Part shown: positions 7,850-16,616 of the stretch, one piece after another
Position numbering within the stretch: position 1 is the first letter of the stretch
How the letters are laid out: the number at the start of each line of letters is the position of its first letter
DNA from: an uncultured Flavobacteriales bacterium
GTDB taxonomy: Bacteria; Bacteroidota; Bacteroidia; Flavobacteriales; BACL11
Reading direction: 5' to 3'
Assembly (NCBI GenBank): GCA_943788405.1
Contig: CALSQD010000002.1
Span: 918,850 to 982,849, forward strand
Length of the DNA stretch: 64,000 bases
Notes under the pieces: generated by a model
What the model was told of the DNA's origin: nothing
Seen by the model: the letters and a program-made list of their open reading frames with translations, nothing else
Databases searched by the model: none
Translations under genes and position numbers: made by a program

Positions 7850-10287
7850 TAGGCCTTTAATTCCTTAACCCCAACAAAAGCAAGTAATAACAATACAATA
7901 ACAGAAGATGCCATTGCAATTTGTTCTGAAACATGGTAAACAGCAGGTTCAAACTTGAACTCTACAACATGATTTCCTGAAGGAATTTGCAAGCCTCTTA
8001 GCACATAATTTGCTCTAAAGTGTGGTTTTAACTCTCCATCAACATAGGCATTCCATCCTTTATCATAATAAATTTCAGAGAAAATTGCTATTCCGTTTTT
8101 TGAAGAATTTGAAGTGTATTTCAAATAGTTAGGTTTATACTCTGTAAGTTGAATACTAGCACTTGTATTATCTAAAACATCAATCATTTGCTCGTTAAAC
8201 CTAACATCAACAATTGCTGTATTTGCAGGATTAAATCCATTTAGTGCAGCAATTTCTGAATCAGCATTAGGAACTGAATTAATTTCATTTACAAACCATG
8301 CATTACCCATTGCACCAGGATTTTGTTGTACTTGCCCCTGCCTATTAATTACATATTTTGTGTTAAGCATATTTATTACAGCAGGATTTCCTTTTGAAAT
8401 ATGATTTTCAATCAATTCCTGATAACGCTTTAATTTTGCACCATGATACCCTCCAATTGATTTATGAAAATAAGATGTACTTGCATCATTAAAAGTACTT
8501 ACACTTTGATTAAATACTCTAAAATTAGGGTCAGTATCTCTTAAAATTTGCTGATCGGCTGCTGTAGCCTGATAAGGTCTTTCTACTTTTGATTTTCTTA
8601 CAAAATGATCATCATTTAAGTAACGCTTATTGATTGTCCACATATCTGCTAAAATTAATACCCCAACAATCAAAACAACATATTTACTACTTAATTTATT
8701 CTTTAAGAACATCCACATTGCCCCAAAAGTAAGGGTTATAAAAATAAATGAACGCCAAGCATCAGCACTTAAAAGCCTAGCTCTATCTGCTTGCAAAGCA
8801 TCAATTGGCCAACCATTTTTAGCTAAACTATCATCTTGACCTCCTACAAAGTCAAAAAACAAACTTGGCATTAATGCAAATATTACAGTTAAACCACCTA
8901 CAATATAAAAGGCTAAATTTAATGATCTTAACTTCTTGCTTATAACTACAACATGAGATACCTTCTGTGTTTTAACATCTTTAACCTTATTATCAGTTTC
9001 ATAATCCTCATCTTCTTCTGATAAAAATTTATTCAAAGCTACAAAACCTAAAAGCGGTATAGTAAATTCTGCAACAACCAATATCATGGATACTGCACGG
9101 AACTTATTATAACCTGGGAAATAGTCCAAAAACAAATCAGTAAGTGGCATAAAGTTTTTACCCCATGCCAGCATAATAGACATTATAGTTGCTAATAAAA
9201 TCCAAATTCTCATTTCTGATTTTACGAATAGTAAACCAAAAATGAATAAAAACATTACAATTGCACCCGCATAAGTTGGTCCTGAAGTGAAAGGTTGTGT
9301 TCCCCAATACAATGGCAATTGCTTAATGAGTTGCTTGGCATTAGGCGCTCTTTTTATAGCATTATAAGTTTCTGAATCAGTATTTAAAGCCCCTTGTGAA
9401 GCTCCCCCATAAAAATTAGGAATTAAAAGCGTAAATGTTTCTGCAACCCCATAGCTCCAAGAGGTAGCGTAATCCTTATCTAAACCTGAAGTTTTATTAT
9501 CTAAATTATCAGTTAATTCTGACTGACCCCTTGTACTATCCTTTCCGTACTGCATAGTAGTTGAAAGCCTAGTTAAAGCTGTACCTGATGCTAATAAAGC
9601 AGCTAAAACTAACACCCCTGATCGTTTTGCAAAATCAGGAAGATTATTTGCTTTTAAATCTTTAACAAACTGAACAACACCAATTAAAATAAGTACTAAT
9701 ACTAGGTAATAGGTAATCTGTAAATGATTTGCAAATAACTCCATTGATACTGCTAGTGCAGTTAGCACTCCTCCTAAAAGCATTTTTCCTCTGTAAGTAT
9801 ATAGCACAGCTGCAACTACCATTGGCACATAAGCAATAGCATGAGCTTTCGTCATATGACCAGCCATAATAATGATAAAGAAATAAGAAGAAAAAGCAAA
9901 AGCAATTGCTCCAACAGCTGATAGTCGGTAATCTACTTTGAGGCTTAATAATAGTAAATAGAAACCTAGGAGATATAAAAATAACATATTAGCTGGCCTT
10001 GGTATTCCTAAAGAAATAGCCTTAACTACATACTGAATTAAGTTAGCGTTTGACTTAGTAGAAATCTGATAGGCAGGCATTCCTGAAAACATAGCATTGG
10101 TCCAAAGTGCCTCTTCTCCTGTTTCTGCACGGAAATCAGTTACTTCTTTACTCATTCCTTTCCAATGCTTAATATCAGGCATATCAAGGCGTTTACCTTG
10201 TAGAACTGGTGAAAAATAAGCAAAAGAAATACCCACAAATAATAGTATCACTATTAGATGTGGGCTTAGTTTTTTAAATTGTTTCAT
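7849..10287 (-). CDS. YfhO-family large membrane protein
   Basis: 812 residues. An N-terminal hydrophobic helix (LIVILLFVGISFAYFSPVL) and about a dozen further membrane spans cover residues 1-560. A mostly soluble, probably outside-facing domain follows, with DTDPNFRVFNQSV and SYFHKSIGGYHGAKLKRYQELI, and one last span lies near the C-terminus (VIVLLLLAFVGVKEL). This matches the YfhO family, described in Firmicutes as GT-C-like enzymes acting on lipid-linked sugars or teichoic acid; in Bacteroidota the substrate is unknown. It sits 9 bases below a DUF4834 gene and overlaps the GT4 gene start, so it is part of the polysaccharide run. Confidence 0.8.
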   Translation of the reverse strand: MKQFKKLSPHLIVILLFVGISFAYFSPVLQGKRLDMPDIKHWKGMSKEVTDFRAETGEEALWTNAMFSGMPAYQISTKSNANLIQYVVKAISLGIPRPANMLFLYLLGFYLLLLSLKVDYRLSAVGAIAFAFSSYFFIIIMAGHMTKAHAIAYVPMVVAAVLYTYRGKMLLGGVLTALAVSMELFANHLQITYYLVLVLILIGVVQFVKDLKANNLPDFAKRSGVLVLAALLASGTALTRLSTTMQYGKDSTRGQSELTDNLDNKTSGLDKDYATSWSYGVAETFTLLIPNFYGGASQGALNTDSETYNAIKRAPNAKQLIKQLPLYWGTQPFTSGPTYAGAIVMFLFIFGLLFVKSEMRIWILLATIMSIMLAWGKNFMPLTDLFLDYFPGYNKFRAVSMILVVAEFTIPLLGFVALNKFLSEEDEDYETDNKVKDVKTQKVSHVVVISKKLRSLNLAFYIVGGLTVIFALMPSLFFDFVGGQDDSLAKNGWPIDALQADRARLLSADAWRSFIFITLTFGAMWMFLKNKLSSKYVVLIVGVLILADMWTINKRYLNDDHFVRKSKVERPYQATAADQQILRDTDPNFRVFNQSVSTFNDASTSYFHKSIGGYHGAKLKRYQELIENHISKGNPAVINMLNTKYVINRQGQVQQNPGAMGNAWFVNEINSVPNADSEIAALNGFNPANTAIVDVRFNEQMIDVLDNTSASIQLTEYKPNYLKYTSNSSKNGIAIFSEIYYDKGWNAYVDGELKPHFRANYVLRGLQIPSGNHVVEFKFEPAVYHVSEQIAMASSVIVLLLLAFVGVKELKA

Positions 10288-10296
10288 AATATTTTT

Positions 10297-10569
10297 TTAT
10301 TCCTTTACCTCTTCAAAATCTACATATTCTCCTACATTGTTTGATTTTGTTTGGGTTGAAGGTTTAGTTTTCTCAAGGGTTACTTTCCCTTCCTTTTGAG
10401 GTGGGGCTTGAGAGTGCTGTTGTTGCTGGTTAAATTGCTGCTGAAAACGATCTTGCATTTTATTTGCAAAGCGTTTTATTAAAATTGGTGCTAATAATCT
10501 TCCAATAATCTTTATTAAATAAGAAATAAAGAAAAACCAAAATAAAAATTTAACCAATCCTGCTAACAT
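10297..10569 (-). CDS. DUF4834 family small membrane protein
   Basis: 90 residues: one N-terminal membrane helix (LVKFLFWFFFISYLIKIIGRLLAPIL), then a basic, Gln-rich stretch and a short acidic tail (GEYVDFEEVKE). This layout matches the Bacteroidota family DUF4834, of unknown function. The gene sits between carB (1 base away) and yfhO (9 bases), so it must be translated from the same message. It may be a membrane accessory factor; nothing in it suggests catalysis. Confidence 0.75.
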   Translation of the reverse strand: MLAGLVKFLFWFFFISYLIKIIGRLLAPILIKRFANKMQDRFQQQFNQQQQHSQAPPQKEGKVTLEKTKPSTQTKSNNVGEYVDFEEVKE

Positions 10570-10570
10570 A

Positions 10571-13417
10571 CTATTTACTTAAATATAAGTTTCGTTCAGA
10601 ATATACTTTTGTAAAGTAATCATCTTGTAAATCATCAATAAAATAAATTGCTTCTCCTGTTGATTTCATTTCTGGACCTAATTCCTTATTTACATTAGGG
10701 AATTTATCAAACGAGAATACTGGAACCTTTATTGCATAACCACCCTTAGTAGGATTAAAATTAAAATCAGTTACTTTTTTCTCTCCTAACATAACTTTTG
10801 CAGCATACTTAACATAAGGTTCATCATAAGCTTTAGCAATAAATGGTACAGTTCTTGATGCTCTTGGGTTAGCCTCAATTACATAAACAACCTCATCCTT
10901 AATAGCAAATTGAATATTAATTAAACCTACAGTTTCCAAAGCAACTGCAATTTTGTTTGTAATATCAATCATTTGTTGGCGCACATTGTCGCTTAAATCA
11001 AAAGTTGGTAATACAGCATAAGAATCTCCAGAATGAATTCCACAAGGCTCAATATGCTCCATCATTCCAATAATATATACATTTTCTCCATCACAAATTG
11101 CATCTGACTCTGCCTCAATTGCTTTATCCAAATAATGATCAAGTAATACTTGATTCCCTGGCATATCTTTCAGAAGATTAACAATATGATGTTCTAACTC
11201 CTCTTCATTAATAACAATTTTCATTCCTTGCCCACCTAATACATAAGAAGGACGAACTAAAATTGGAAAATTTAAAGTCTTAGAAATTTCAATAGCTTCT
11301 TCAGCCGTTTCAGCTACTGCAAACTCAGGGAATGGAATATTATTTTCTCTCAATAATTCAGAGAATCTTCCTCTATCCTCAGCAACATCCAAAGCATTAT
11401 AAGAAGTACCCATAATTTTGACACCATAACGCTCTAATTTTTCAGCTAATTTAAGTGCAGTTTGCCCTCCTAACTGTACAATAACTCCTTCCGGTTTTTC
11501 ATGACGAATAATATCATAAATATGTTCCCAGAAAACAGGTTCAAAATATAATTTATCAGCTGTATCAAAATCAGTAGAAACGGTTTCAGGATTACAGTTA
11601 ATCATAATGGTTTCATAACCACATTCTTTTGCTGCTAATACCCCATGTACACAAGAATAATCAAACTCAATTCCTTGCCCAATTCTATTAGGCCCTGAAC
11701 CTAAAACAATAATTTTTTTCTTGTCGCTTACCTCACTTTCATTTTCAGCAAACTGCTTACCATCTACCTCCTTTTGCATTTCAAAAGTAGAATAATAATA
11801 AGGTGTTTCAGCTTTAAATTCTGCTGCACAAGTATCAACTAACTTATAAACACGCTTAATGTTTTCATCATTACGTTTATCGTAAACTGCACTTTCTAAA
11901 CAATTTACTAAATACGCAATTTGTCTATCAGCATATCCTTTCATTTTTGCTTCTAAAAGTAAATCAGTTGGAATAGTTTCTATCGTGTATTTTTCAATTT
12001 CTTTTTCCAACACCACCATTTCTTCAATTTGGTGTAGAAACCAGTAATCAATACGCGTTATTTCATGAATTTTTTTAGTTGGAATACCAATACGCATAGC
12101 GTCATATACTCTAAAAATTCTATCTCCACTTGCATGCTTTAATTCATACAAGATTTTATCTTGATCCGTTTTTCCTTTTCCATCAGCACCTAAACCATTA
12201 CGCCCAATTTCTAAAGATTGACAAGCCTTTTGAATTGCCTCTTGGAACGAACGACCAATTGACATTACCTCTCCTACTGATTTCATTTGTAAACCAAGCT
12301 CAATATTAGAACCTTTAAATTTATCAAAATTCCATCTTGGGATTTTAACTACTACATAATCCAAAGTTGGCTCAAAAAAGGCAGAAGTTGATTTTGTAAT
12401 TTGATTATCCAACTCATCCAAAGTATAACCAATTGCTAGCTTACTTGCAATTTTTGCAATAGGGTAACCAGTTGCTTTGGATGCCAAAGCTGATGAACGA
12501 GAAACCCTAGGGTTAATCTCAATAGCAATAATATCTTCTGATTCATCAGGGTTTATAGCAAACTGCACATTACATCCTCCAGCAAAATCACCAATAGAAC
12601 GCATCATTTTGATTGCCATATCACGCATTTTTTGGTAAGTAGTATCTGCCAAAGTCATTGCGGGAGCAATCGTAATTGAGTCTCCAGTATGGATTCCCAT
12701 AGGATCTAAATTCTCAATATTACAAATAATGATTACATTATCATTATCATCTCTCAAAAGTTCTAATTCATACTCTTTCCAACCTAGTACAGCTTTATCA
12801 ATTAATACTTCATGAATTGGTGAAGCATGTAATCCTTTGGATAATAAATCCTCAAATTCTTCTTTAGTATGTACAAATGCAGCACCACTTCCACCCAATG
12901 TAAATGAAGGGCGAATTACTAATGGGAAACCTAATTCTTGTGCAATTTCTTTTCCTTCTAAAAATGAAGTTGCAATACGAGCAGGCGCAACAGGAATATC
13001 AATTTTATCCATTAATTTACGGAACTGCTCTCTATCCTCAGTAATATGAATTGCAGCAATATCAACTCCAATAATATCTACCCCATATTTCTCCCAAATT
13101 CCTTTTTCATCTACCTCAATACAAAGGTTAAGAGCAGTTTGCCCTCCCATTGTTGGTAATACAGCATCAATATTCCTTTCTTCTAATATCTCAACTATGG
13201 ATGCTGCAGTAAGTGGTTTTAAATAAATATGATCAGCAACTACCTTATCTGTCATAATAGTTGCAGGGTTAGAGTTGATTAATGAAACCTCAATCCCTTC
13301 CTCTCTAAGTGATCTTGCTGCTTGCGATCCTGAATAATCAAACTCACAGGCTTGCCCAATTACTATAGGTCCACTCCCTATAATTAGTACTGATTTTAAT
13401 GAATTATTTTTTGGCAT
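10571..13417 (-). CDS. carB: Carbamoyl-phosphate synthase large subunit, lacking the C-terminal allosteric domain
   Basis: 948 residues forming two tandem ATP-grasp halves. Each starts with a nucleotide-site block (IGSGPIVIGQACEFDYSG near residue 12; LGSGPNRIGQGIEFDYSC near 570) and has IEINPRVSRSSALASKATG or IEANPRASRTVPFIAKAY. The enzyme makes carbamoyl phosphate from bicarbonate, ammonia from CarA and two ATP, for arginine and pyrimidines. It stops right after EMKSTGEAIYF, so the usual 120-residue MGS-like domain that binds UMP and ornithine is missing; I recall the same length in other Flavobacteriia. carA is not in the window. It heads the run of polysaccharide genes below it. A weak -7 box (TAAATTCG) lies at 13437-13444. 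Confidence 0.95.
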   Translation of the reverse strand: MPKNNSLKSVLIIGSGPIVIGQACEFDYSGSQAARSLREEGIEVSLINSNPATIMTDKVVADHIYLKPLTAASIVEILEERNIDAVLPTMGGQTALNLCIEVDEKGIWEKYGVDIIGVDIAAIHITEDREQFRKLMDKIDIPVAPARIATSFLEGKEIAQELGFPLVIRPSFTLGGSGAAFVHTKEEFEDLLSKGLHASPIHEVLIDKAVLGWKEYELELLRDDNDNVIIICNIENLDPMGIHTGDSITIAPAMTLADTTYQKMRDMAIKMMRSIGDFAGGCNVQFAINPDESEDIIAIEINPRVSRSSALASKATGYPIAKIASKLAIGYTLDELDNQITKSTSAFFEPTLDYVVVKIPRWNFDKFKGSNIELGLQMKSVGEVMSIGRSFQEAIQKACQSLEIGRNGLGADGKGKTDQDKILYELKHASGDRIFRVYDAMRIGIPTKKIHEITRIDYWFLHQIEEMVVLEKEIEKYTIETIPTDLLLEAKMKGYADRQIAYLVNCLESAVYDKRNDENIKRVYKLVDTCAAEFKAETPYYYSTFEMQKEVDGKQFAENESEVSDKKKIIVLGSGPNRIGQGIEFDYSCVHGVLAAKECGYETIMINCNPETVSTDFDTADKLYFEPVFWEHIYDIIRHEKPEGVIVQLGGQTALKLAEKLERYGVKIMGTSYNALDVAEDRGRFSELLRENNIPFPEFAVAETAEEAIEISKTLNFPILVRPSYVLGGQGMKIVINEEELEHHIVNLLKDMPGNQVLLDHYLDKAIEAESDAICDGENVYIIGMMEHIEPCGIHSGDSYAVLPTFDLSDNVRQQMIDITNKIAVALETVGLINIQFAIKDEVVYVIEANPRASRTVPFIAKAYDEPYVKYAAKVMLGEKKVTDFNFNPTKGGYAIKVPVFSFDKFPNVNKELGPEMKSTGEAIYFIDDLQDDYFTKVYSERNLYLSK

Positions 13418-13520
13418 TGTTTTATATTAAATGTGGCGAATTTACAATTTTTTACTTTTTATTCTTAGTAAGAATAATGAATAGATATTAACAAGAGTTA
13501 TTTCCGAAAAAACCTAAAAA

Positions 13521-13546
13521 AAAGGTGTTGCAAAAGCAACACCTTT
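13521..13546 (-). terminator. Intrinsic terminator of rpmH
   Basis: Perfect 11-bp stem (AAAGGTGTTGC, loop AAAA, GCAACACCTTT) followed on the minus strand by a run of T. It lies 22 bases after the rpmH stop and before carB, separating the two units. Confidence 0.9.
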
Positions 13547-13568
13547 ATTATATAATCTTAATCAATTC

Positions 13569-13727
13569 TTATTTATGACCCATTTCGTCAGAAACCGTTA
13601 AACGGGTTCTTCCTTTGGCTCTTCTTCTTGCAATTACTTGTTGTCCATTAGCAGTTGACATACGATCCATAAAACCGTGTTTGTTTTTTCTTTTTCTGTT
13701 AGATGGTTGAAATGTTCTTTTTGGCAT
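13569..13727 (-). CDS. rpmH: 50S ribosomal protein L34
   Basis: 52 residues, very basic, starting [20 protein letters not shown] and continuing with [20 protein letters not shown], the L34 signature. It is a small structural protein of the large ribosomal subunit. The Bacteroidota form has a C-terminal tail ([10 protein letters not shown]) longer than the 44-46 residue E. coli type. The usual dnaA-rnpA context is absent: rnpB is 1.3 kb away and no rnpA is seen. It is monocistronic, with a -7 box at 13757-13764 and a strong terminator behind it. Confidence 0.97.
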   Translation of the reverse strand: MPKRTFQPSNRKRKNKHGFMDRMSTANGQQVIARRRAKGRTRLTVSDEMGHK

Positions 13728-13756
13728 GACTTTATTTCTTTGTTATTTCTGGGCTG

Positions 13757-13764
13757 CAAATATA
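13757..13764 (-). promoter_or_regulatory. -7 box for rpmH
   Basis: TATATTTG on the minus strand, an exact Bacteroidota -7 match (TAnnTTTG), 29 bases before the rpmH ATG. No good -33 TTTG is visible at the expected spacing. Confidence 0.6.
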
Positions 13765-13833
13765 AAAGGTTTTTTTATAATCTGCTTTTTTATTTAGAAA
13801 AAAGTTTCATCATTTTTACTAATCATTTTTCCT

Positions 13834-13841
13834 TATATTTG
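13834..13841 (+). promoter_or_regulatory. -7 box for the CDGSH gene
   Basis: TATATTTG on the + strand, 17 bases before the ATG at 13859. It sits back to back with the rpmH promoter, about 70 bp apart. Confidence 0.6.
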
Positions 13842-13858
13842 CTAAAAACAAAACACAC

Positions 13859-14098
13859 ATGGAAAAACTACCAAAAATTGTTCAAAAATCACCATATGTA
13901 ACGGATGAAAAAGCAGGAAAAAAAGCTTTTTGCACTTGCGGATTAAGCAGCAAAGATCCTTATTGTGACGGCTCACATAAAGGAACAGGATTTTCTCCTG
14001 AAATTGTAATACTAGAAGAAGATAAAAAGGTAGCTTGGTGTGGATGTAAACATTCTAGCAAAGGTGCTTTTTGTGACGGCTCACATAAGAAACTTTAG
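13859..14098 (+). CDS. Double-CDGSH iron-sulfur protein
   Basis: 79 residues with two CDGSH motifs: CTCGLSSKDPYCDGSH (residues 23-38) and CGCKHSSKGAFCDGSH (residues 61-76). Each supplies the three Cys and one His that hold a labile [2Fe-2S] cluster, so the protein should be a monomer with two clusters, as in MiNT-type proteins rather than the dimeric mitoNEET type. Likely roles are cluster or electron transfer in the cytosol. It has its own promoter. Its stop overlaps by 4 bases the end of the convergent gene at 14095. Confidence 0.92.
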   Translation: MEKLPKIVQKSPYVTDEKAGKKAFCTCGLSSKDPYCDGSHKGTGFSPEIVILEEDKKVAWCGCKHSSKGAFCDGSHKKL

Positions 14099-15012
14099 TT
14101 CACTAAATAATTAGTGTTCTTTAAGGTGAATTCTGCTCGTTCTGGTTTAAAGAAAATTACATCCCAAAAACCCTTATAATAAATATTAGTAGGAATATGT
14201 TTGCCATTTACATAATCCATATTTACCGTAATATCCATATCTAAATCCAAGAACCAATTACTATAAACAAACTTATATTCCCTATAAATCACATTAAAAT
14301 TCTCTTTATCAAAATAAGATACTATCTTACGAATAAGTGCATTTTTTTTATCTCTACTCTTTAAATCTTCCTTTACTTTAACTGTAAAGCTATAGCAGTT
14401 TTTACCATTATAAATTGTTTCACTAATAATATAATCATAATACTGTTGCATATCAATATCAAAAATAGCTAGTTTTTTTGACACCCCTCCTTTCTTCTGT
14501 TCTACACCATCTGTACCAATTGAAAATCCTACTGTTTTAGCATCTCGCATATTTTGGCTATCCTCCTTATTTTTTCCATCAGACATTTTTAAACTTACAT
14601 CTATAGTATCTTTAGGGAAAAACACCTCATCAAAAGCTTCAGGAGTATAATATCTATATTCTCCATTGCGCTTAAAAATTTTACCTTCATCTAAAACGGT
14701 ATCATTCACTATCCAAGCTTTTTCTCCATCAGAAAAATGAGTACCTTTCTTATTTAAAGTACCTATAACCTTTCCTTTTTTATCAAAGATATTCAATTCA
14801 CTTTCATAATTATGAGTGTAATAACGCAAATGCTTAAAACCCATATAAAAGGTGGTATCTTTTTTTACATAACCAACAAAATCATCAACCGTAAAACCAT
14901 TATTTTCTACTGAAATAACCACATCATCCAAAAGGATAACAGGCATTAGAGTATCTTGAGCTGACAGAGAAAAACAATAGAAAAAAGAGAAAACTAGAAG
15001 TATTTTTTGCAT
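14095..15012 (-). CDS. Secreted protein of unknown function
   Basis: 305 residues with a clear Sec signal (MQKILLVFSFFYCFSLSAQ, cleavage after SA or at A-Q). I do not recognise the mature part: a short carboxypeptidase-like or TonB-plug-like opening (VILLDDVVISVENNGFTVDDF), then beta-rich text ending LKNTNYLVN. It has no lipobox Cys and no sorting domain, so it is probably periplasmic. It starts just below the rnpB terminator, with its own -7 box 4 bases before the ATG, so it may be made from a leaderless message. Confidence 0.7.
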   Translation of the reverse strand: MQKILLVFSFFYCFSLSAQDTLMPVILLDDVVISVENNGFTVDDFVGYVKKDTTFYMGFKHLRYYTHNYESELNIFDKKGKVIGTLNKKGTHFSDGEKAWIVNDTVLDEGKIFKRNGEYRYYTPEAFDEVFFPKDTIDVSLKMSDGKNKEDSQNMRDAKTVGFSIGTDGVEQKKGGVSKKLAIFDIDMQQYYDYIISETIYNGKNCYSFTVKVKEDLKSRDKKNALIRKIVSYFDKENFNVIYREYKFVYSNWFLDLDMDITVNMDYVNGKHIPTNIYYKGFWDVIFFKPERAEFTLKNTNYLVN

Positions 15013-15016
15013 TGCA

Positions 15017-15024
15017 CAAAGATA
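15017..15024 (-). promoter_or_regulatory. -7 box for the secreted protein gene
   Basis: TATCTTTG on the minus strand, an exact TAnnTTTG match. Only 4 bases separate it from the ATG at 15012, so the transcript would begin at or next to the start codon. Confidence 0.55.
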
Positions 15025-15025
15025 G

Positions 15026-15053
15026 AAAAAGCCGACACCTAAGTGTCGGCTTT
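15026..15053 (-). terminator. Intrinsic terminator of RNase P RNA
   Basis: Stem GCCGACAC / loop CTAA / GTGTCGGC with A-rich and T-rich flanks, directly after the 3' end of rnpB. Its T run almost touches the -7 box of the next gene. Confidence 0.9.
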
Positions 15054-15057
15054 AGAT

Positions 15058-15357
15058 CAGTAATTACACATAAGCCGGATTCTGTTCTCCTAAGAGTGCC
15101 ATCATTTGTCTAGGATAATAGTTGCCTATTACCTCAAGCTACCTACCCCTCAGGAAAAAGCGAGCAGCTCTTAAATCCTGATATACATGGTATTGCACCA
15201 TATAGAGTTTACCTGGTTTCACTACAGCATTACCTGTACATACTTTCTGTTGCACTTGTCCATACCTTACGGCAGATGGGTGTTACCCATTATATTGCTC
15301 TATGGTGTCCGGACTTTCCTCTTCAATAAATTGAAGCGATAGCATCAGTAATTACTG
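15058..15357 (-). ncRNA. rnpB: RNase P RNA (bacterial class A)
   Basis: Catalytic RNA of tRNA 5'-end maturation. Read on the minus strand, the 5' region has GAGGAAAGTCCGGAC and the 3' region ACAGAATCCGGCTTAT, the two universally conserved ends of bacterial RNase P RNA. The P1 helix is perfect: CAGTAATTAC at the 5' end pairs with GTAATTACTG at the 3' end, which sets the limits at about 15357 and 15058 (300 nt). A strong terminator follows. A near-consensus -7 box (TATTTTCG, 15361-15368) lies just upstream. Confidence 0.95.
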
Positions 15358-15360
15358 AGG

Positions 15361-15368
15361 CGAAAATA
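15361..15368 (-). promoter_or_regulatory. Probable -7 box of rnpB
   Basis: TATTTTCG, one base off TAnnTTTG, 3 bases before the P1 helix on the minus strand. Confidence 0.4.
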
Positions 15369-15471
15369 GTTTAATTTAAAATTATAGGCACTAGTGACTA
15401 GTGAAAAGTAAAGAGTAATAGTATTTTTATGACTAGTACCTAGTTTCTAGCCCCTAAAAACTTTCTTTTAT

Positions 15472-15479
15472 TACTTTTG
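15472..15479 (+). promoter_or_regulatory. -7 box for tgt
   Basis: TACTTTTG, an exact TAnnTTTG match, 5 bases before the ATG of tgt at 15485. This suggests a leaderless tgt message. Confidence 0.55.
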
Positions 15480-15484
15480 TAGCC

Positions 15485-16615
15485 ATGAAATTTACATTAT
15501 TAAAGGAAGATCCTGCATCAAAAGCAAGATTAGGGGAGATTAAAACAGCACATGGTAAAATAAAGACACCCATATTTATGCCAGTAGGTACTGCAGGTAC
15601 TGTAAAAGGAGTACATCAACATGAACTTTTAGAAGACACATTAGCACAAATAATACTTGGAAATACTTATCATTTATACTTACGACCAGGACTAGATATT
15701 ATTGAAAATGCTGGGGGATTACACAAGTTTATTGGCTGGGACAAGCCCTTACTAACTGATAGTGGAGGATACCAAGTCTATTCCCTATCAGGAACAAGAA
15801 AAATAAATGAAAAAGGAGTTACTTTCCAATCTCATATTGATGGTAGTTATCACTTTTTCACTCCTGAATACGCAATAGATGTGCAAAGAACTATTGGTGC
15901 TGACATAATTATGGCTTTTGATGAATGTACCCCTTACCCTTGTGAGTATGATTACGCAAAACGCTCCATGCACATGACACATAGGTGGCTAAAAAGATGT
16001 TGTGATCGTTTTGATATGACAGAAGGAAAATACGGATACGAACAAACCTTTTTCCCAATTGTACAAGGAAGTGTTTATAAAGATTTGCGTTTACAATCAG
16101 CAGAGAAGATTGCAAGTTTTGAAAGAGAAGGGAATGCAATTGGAGGACTTTCAGTTGGGGAACCACATGACATGATGTATGAAATGACGGAAACAGTCTG
16201 CTCAGTACTACCTTGGGATAAACCAAGATACCTTATGGGCGTAGGTACTCCTAGCAATCTTTTAGAAAATATTGCACTAGGAATAGATATGTTTGATTGC
16301 GTGATGCCTACCCGTAATGCAAGAAACGGAATGATTTTTACATCAGAAGGAACTATAAACCTGAAGAATAGAAAATGGGCAACAGATTACAGTCCATTGG
16401 ACCCAAACGGGACTTCTTTTGTAGATAGTACTTACACAAAAGCTTATGTTCGTCATTTGTTTGCTGGGAATGAGCTTTTAGGAAAACAGATTGCTACCCT
16501 ACACAATATCCGTTTTTATTTATGGTTAATGGAGCAAGCACAAGAACAATTGGAGGCAGGTACATTTACCTCTTGGAAAAATACTATGGTTAAAAAATTA
16601 GCTACAAGACTATAA
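15485..16615 (+). CDS. tgt: tRNA-guanine transglycosylase (queuine/preQ1)
   Basis: 376 residues. It exchanges guanine-34 for preQ1 in tRNAs with GUN anticodons on the way to queuosine. It has TPIFMPVGTAGTVKGV at the start, LTDSGGYQVYSLS and MAFDECTPYPC around the catalytic Asp, and GGLSVGEPHDMM and GVGTPSNLLENIALGIDMFDCVMPTRNARNG. The CxCxxC zinc site usual near residue 305 is absent: the text reads SPLDPNGTSFVDSTYTKAYV, with no cysteine. The following gene starts 1 base after the stop, so the two are co-transcribed. Confidence 0.95.
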   Translation: MKFTLLKEDPASKARLGEIKTAHGKIKTPIFMPVGTAGTVKGVHQHELLEDTLAQIILGNTYHLYLRPGLDIIENAGGLHKFIGWDKPLLTDSGGYQVYSLSGTRKINEKGVTFQSHIDGSYHFFTPEYAIDVQRTIGADIIMAFDECTPYPCEYDYAKRSMHMTHRWLKRCCDRFDMTEGKYGYEQTFFPIVQGSVYKDLRLQSAEKIASFEREGNAIGGLSVGEPHDMMYEMTETVCSVLPWDKPRYLMGVGTPSNLLENIALGIDMFDCVMPTRNARNGMIFTSEGTINLKNRKWATDYSPLDPNGTSFVDSTYTKAYVRHLFAGNELLGKQIATLHNIRFYLWLMEQAQEQLEAGTFTSWKNTMVKKLATRL

Positions 16616-16616
16616 A

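Noticed and set aside
10571-13417. carB as a truncated pseudogene
   Set aside because: Both ATP-grasp halves are intact and the end is clean; I recall the missing MGS-like domain as normal for this lineage.
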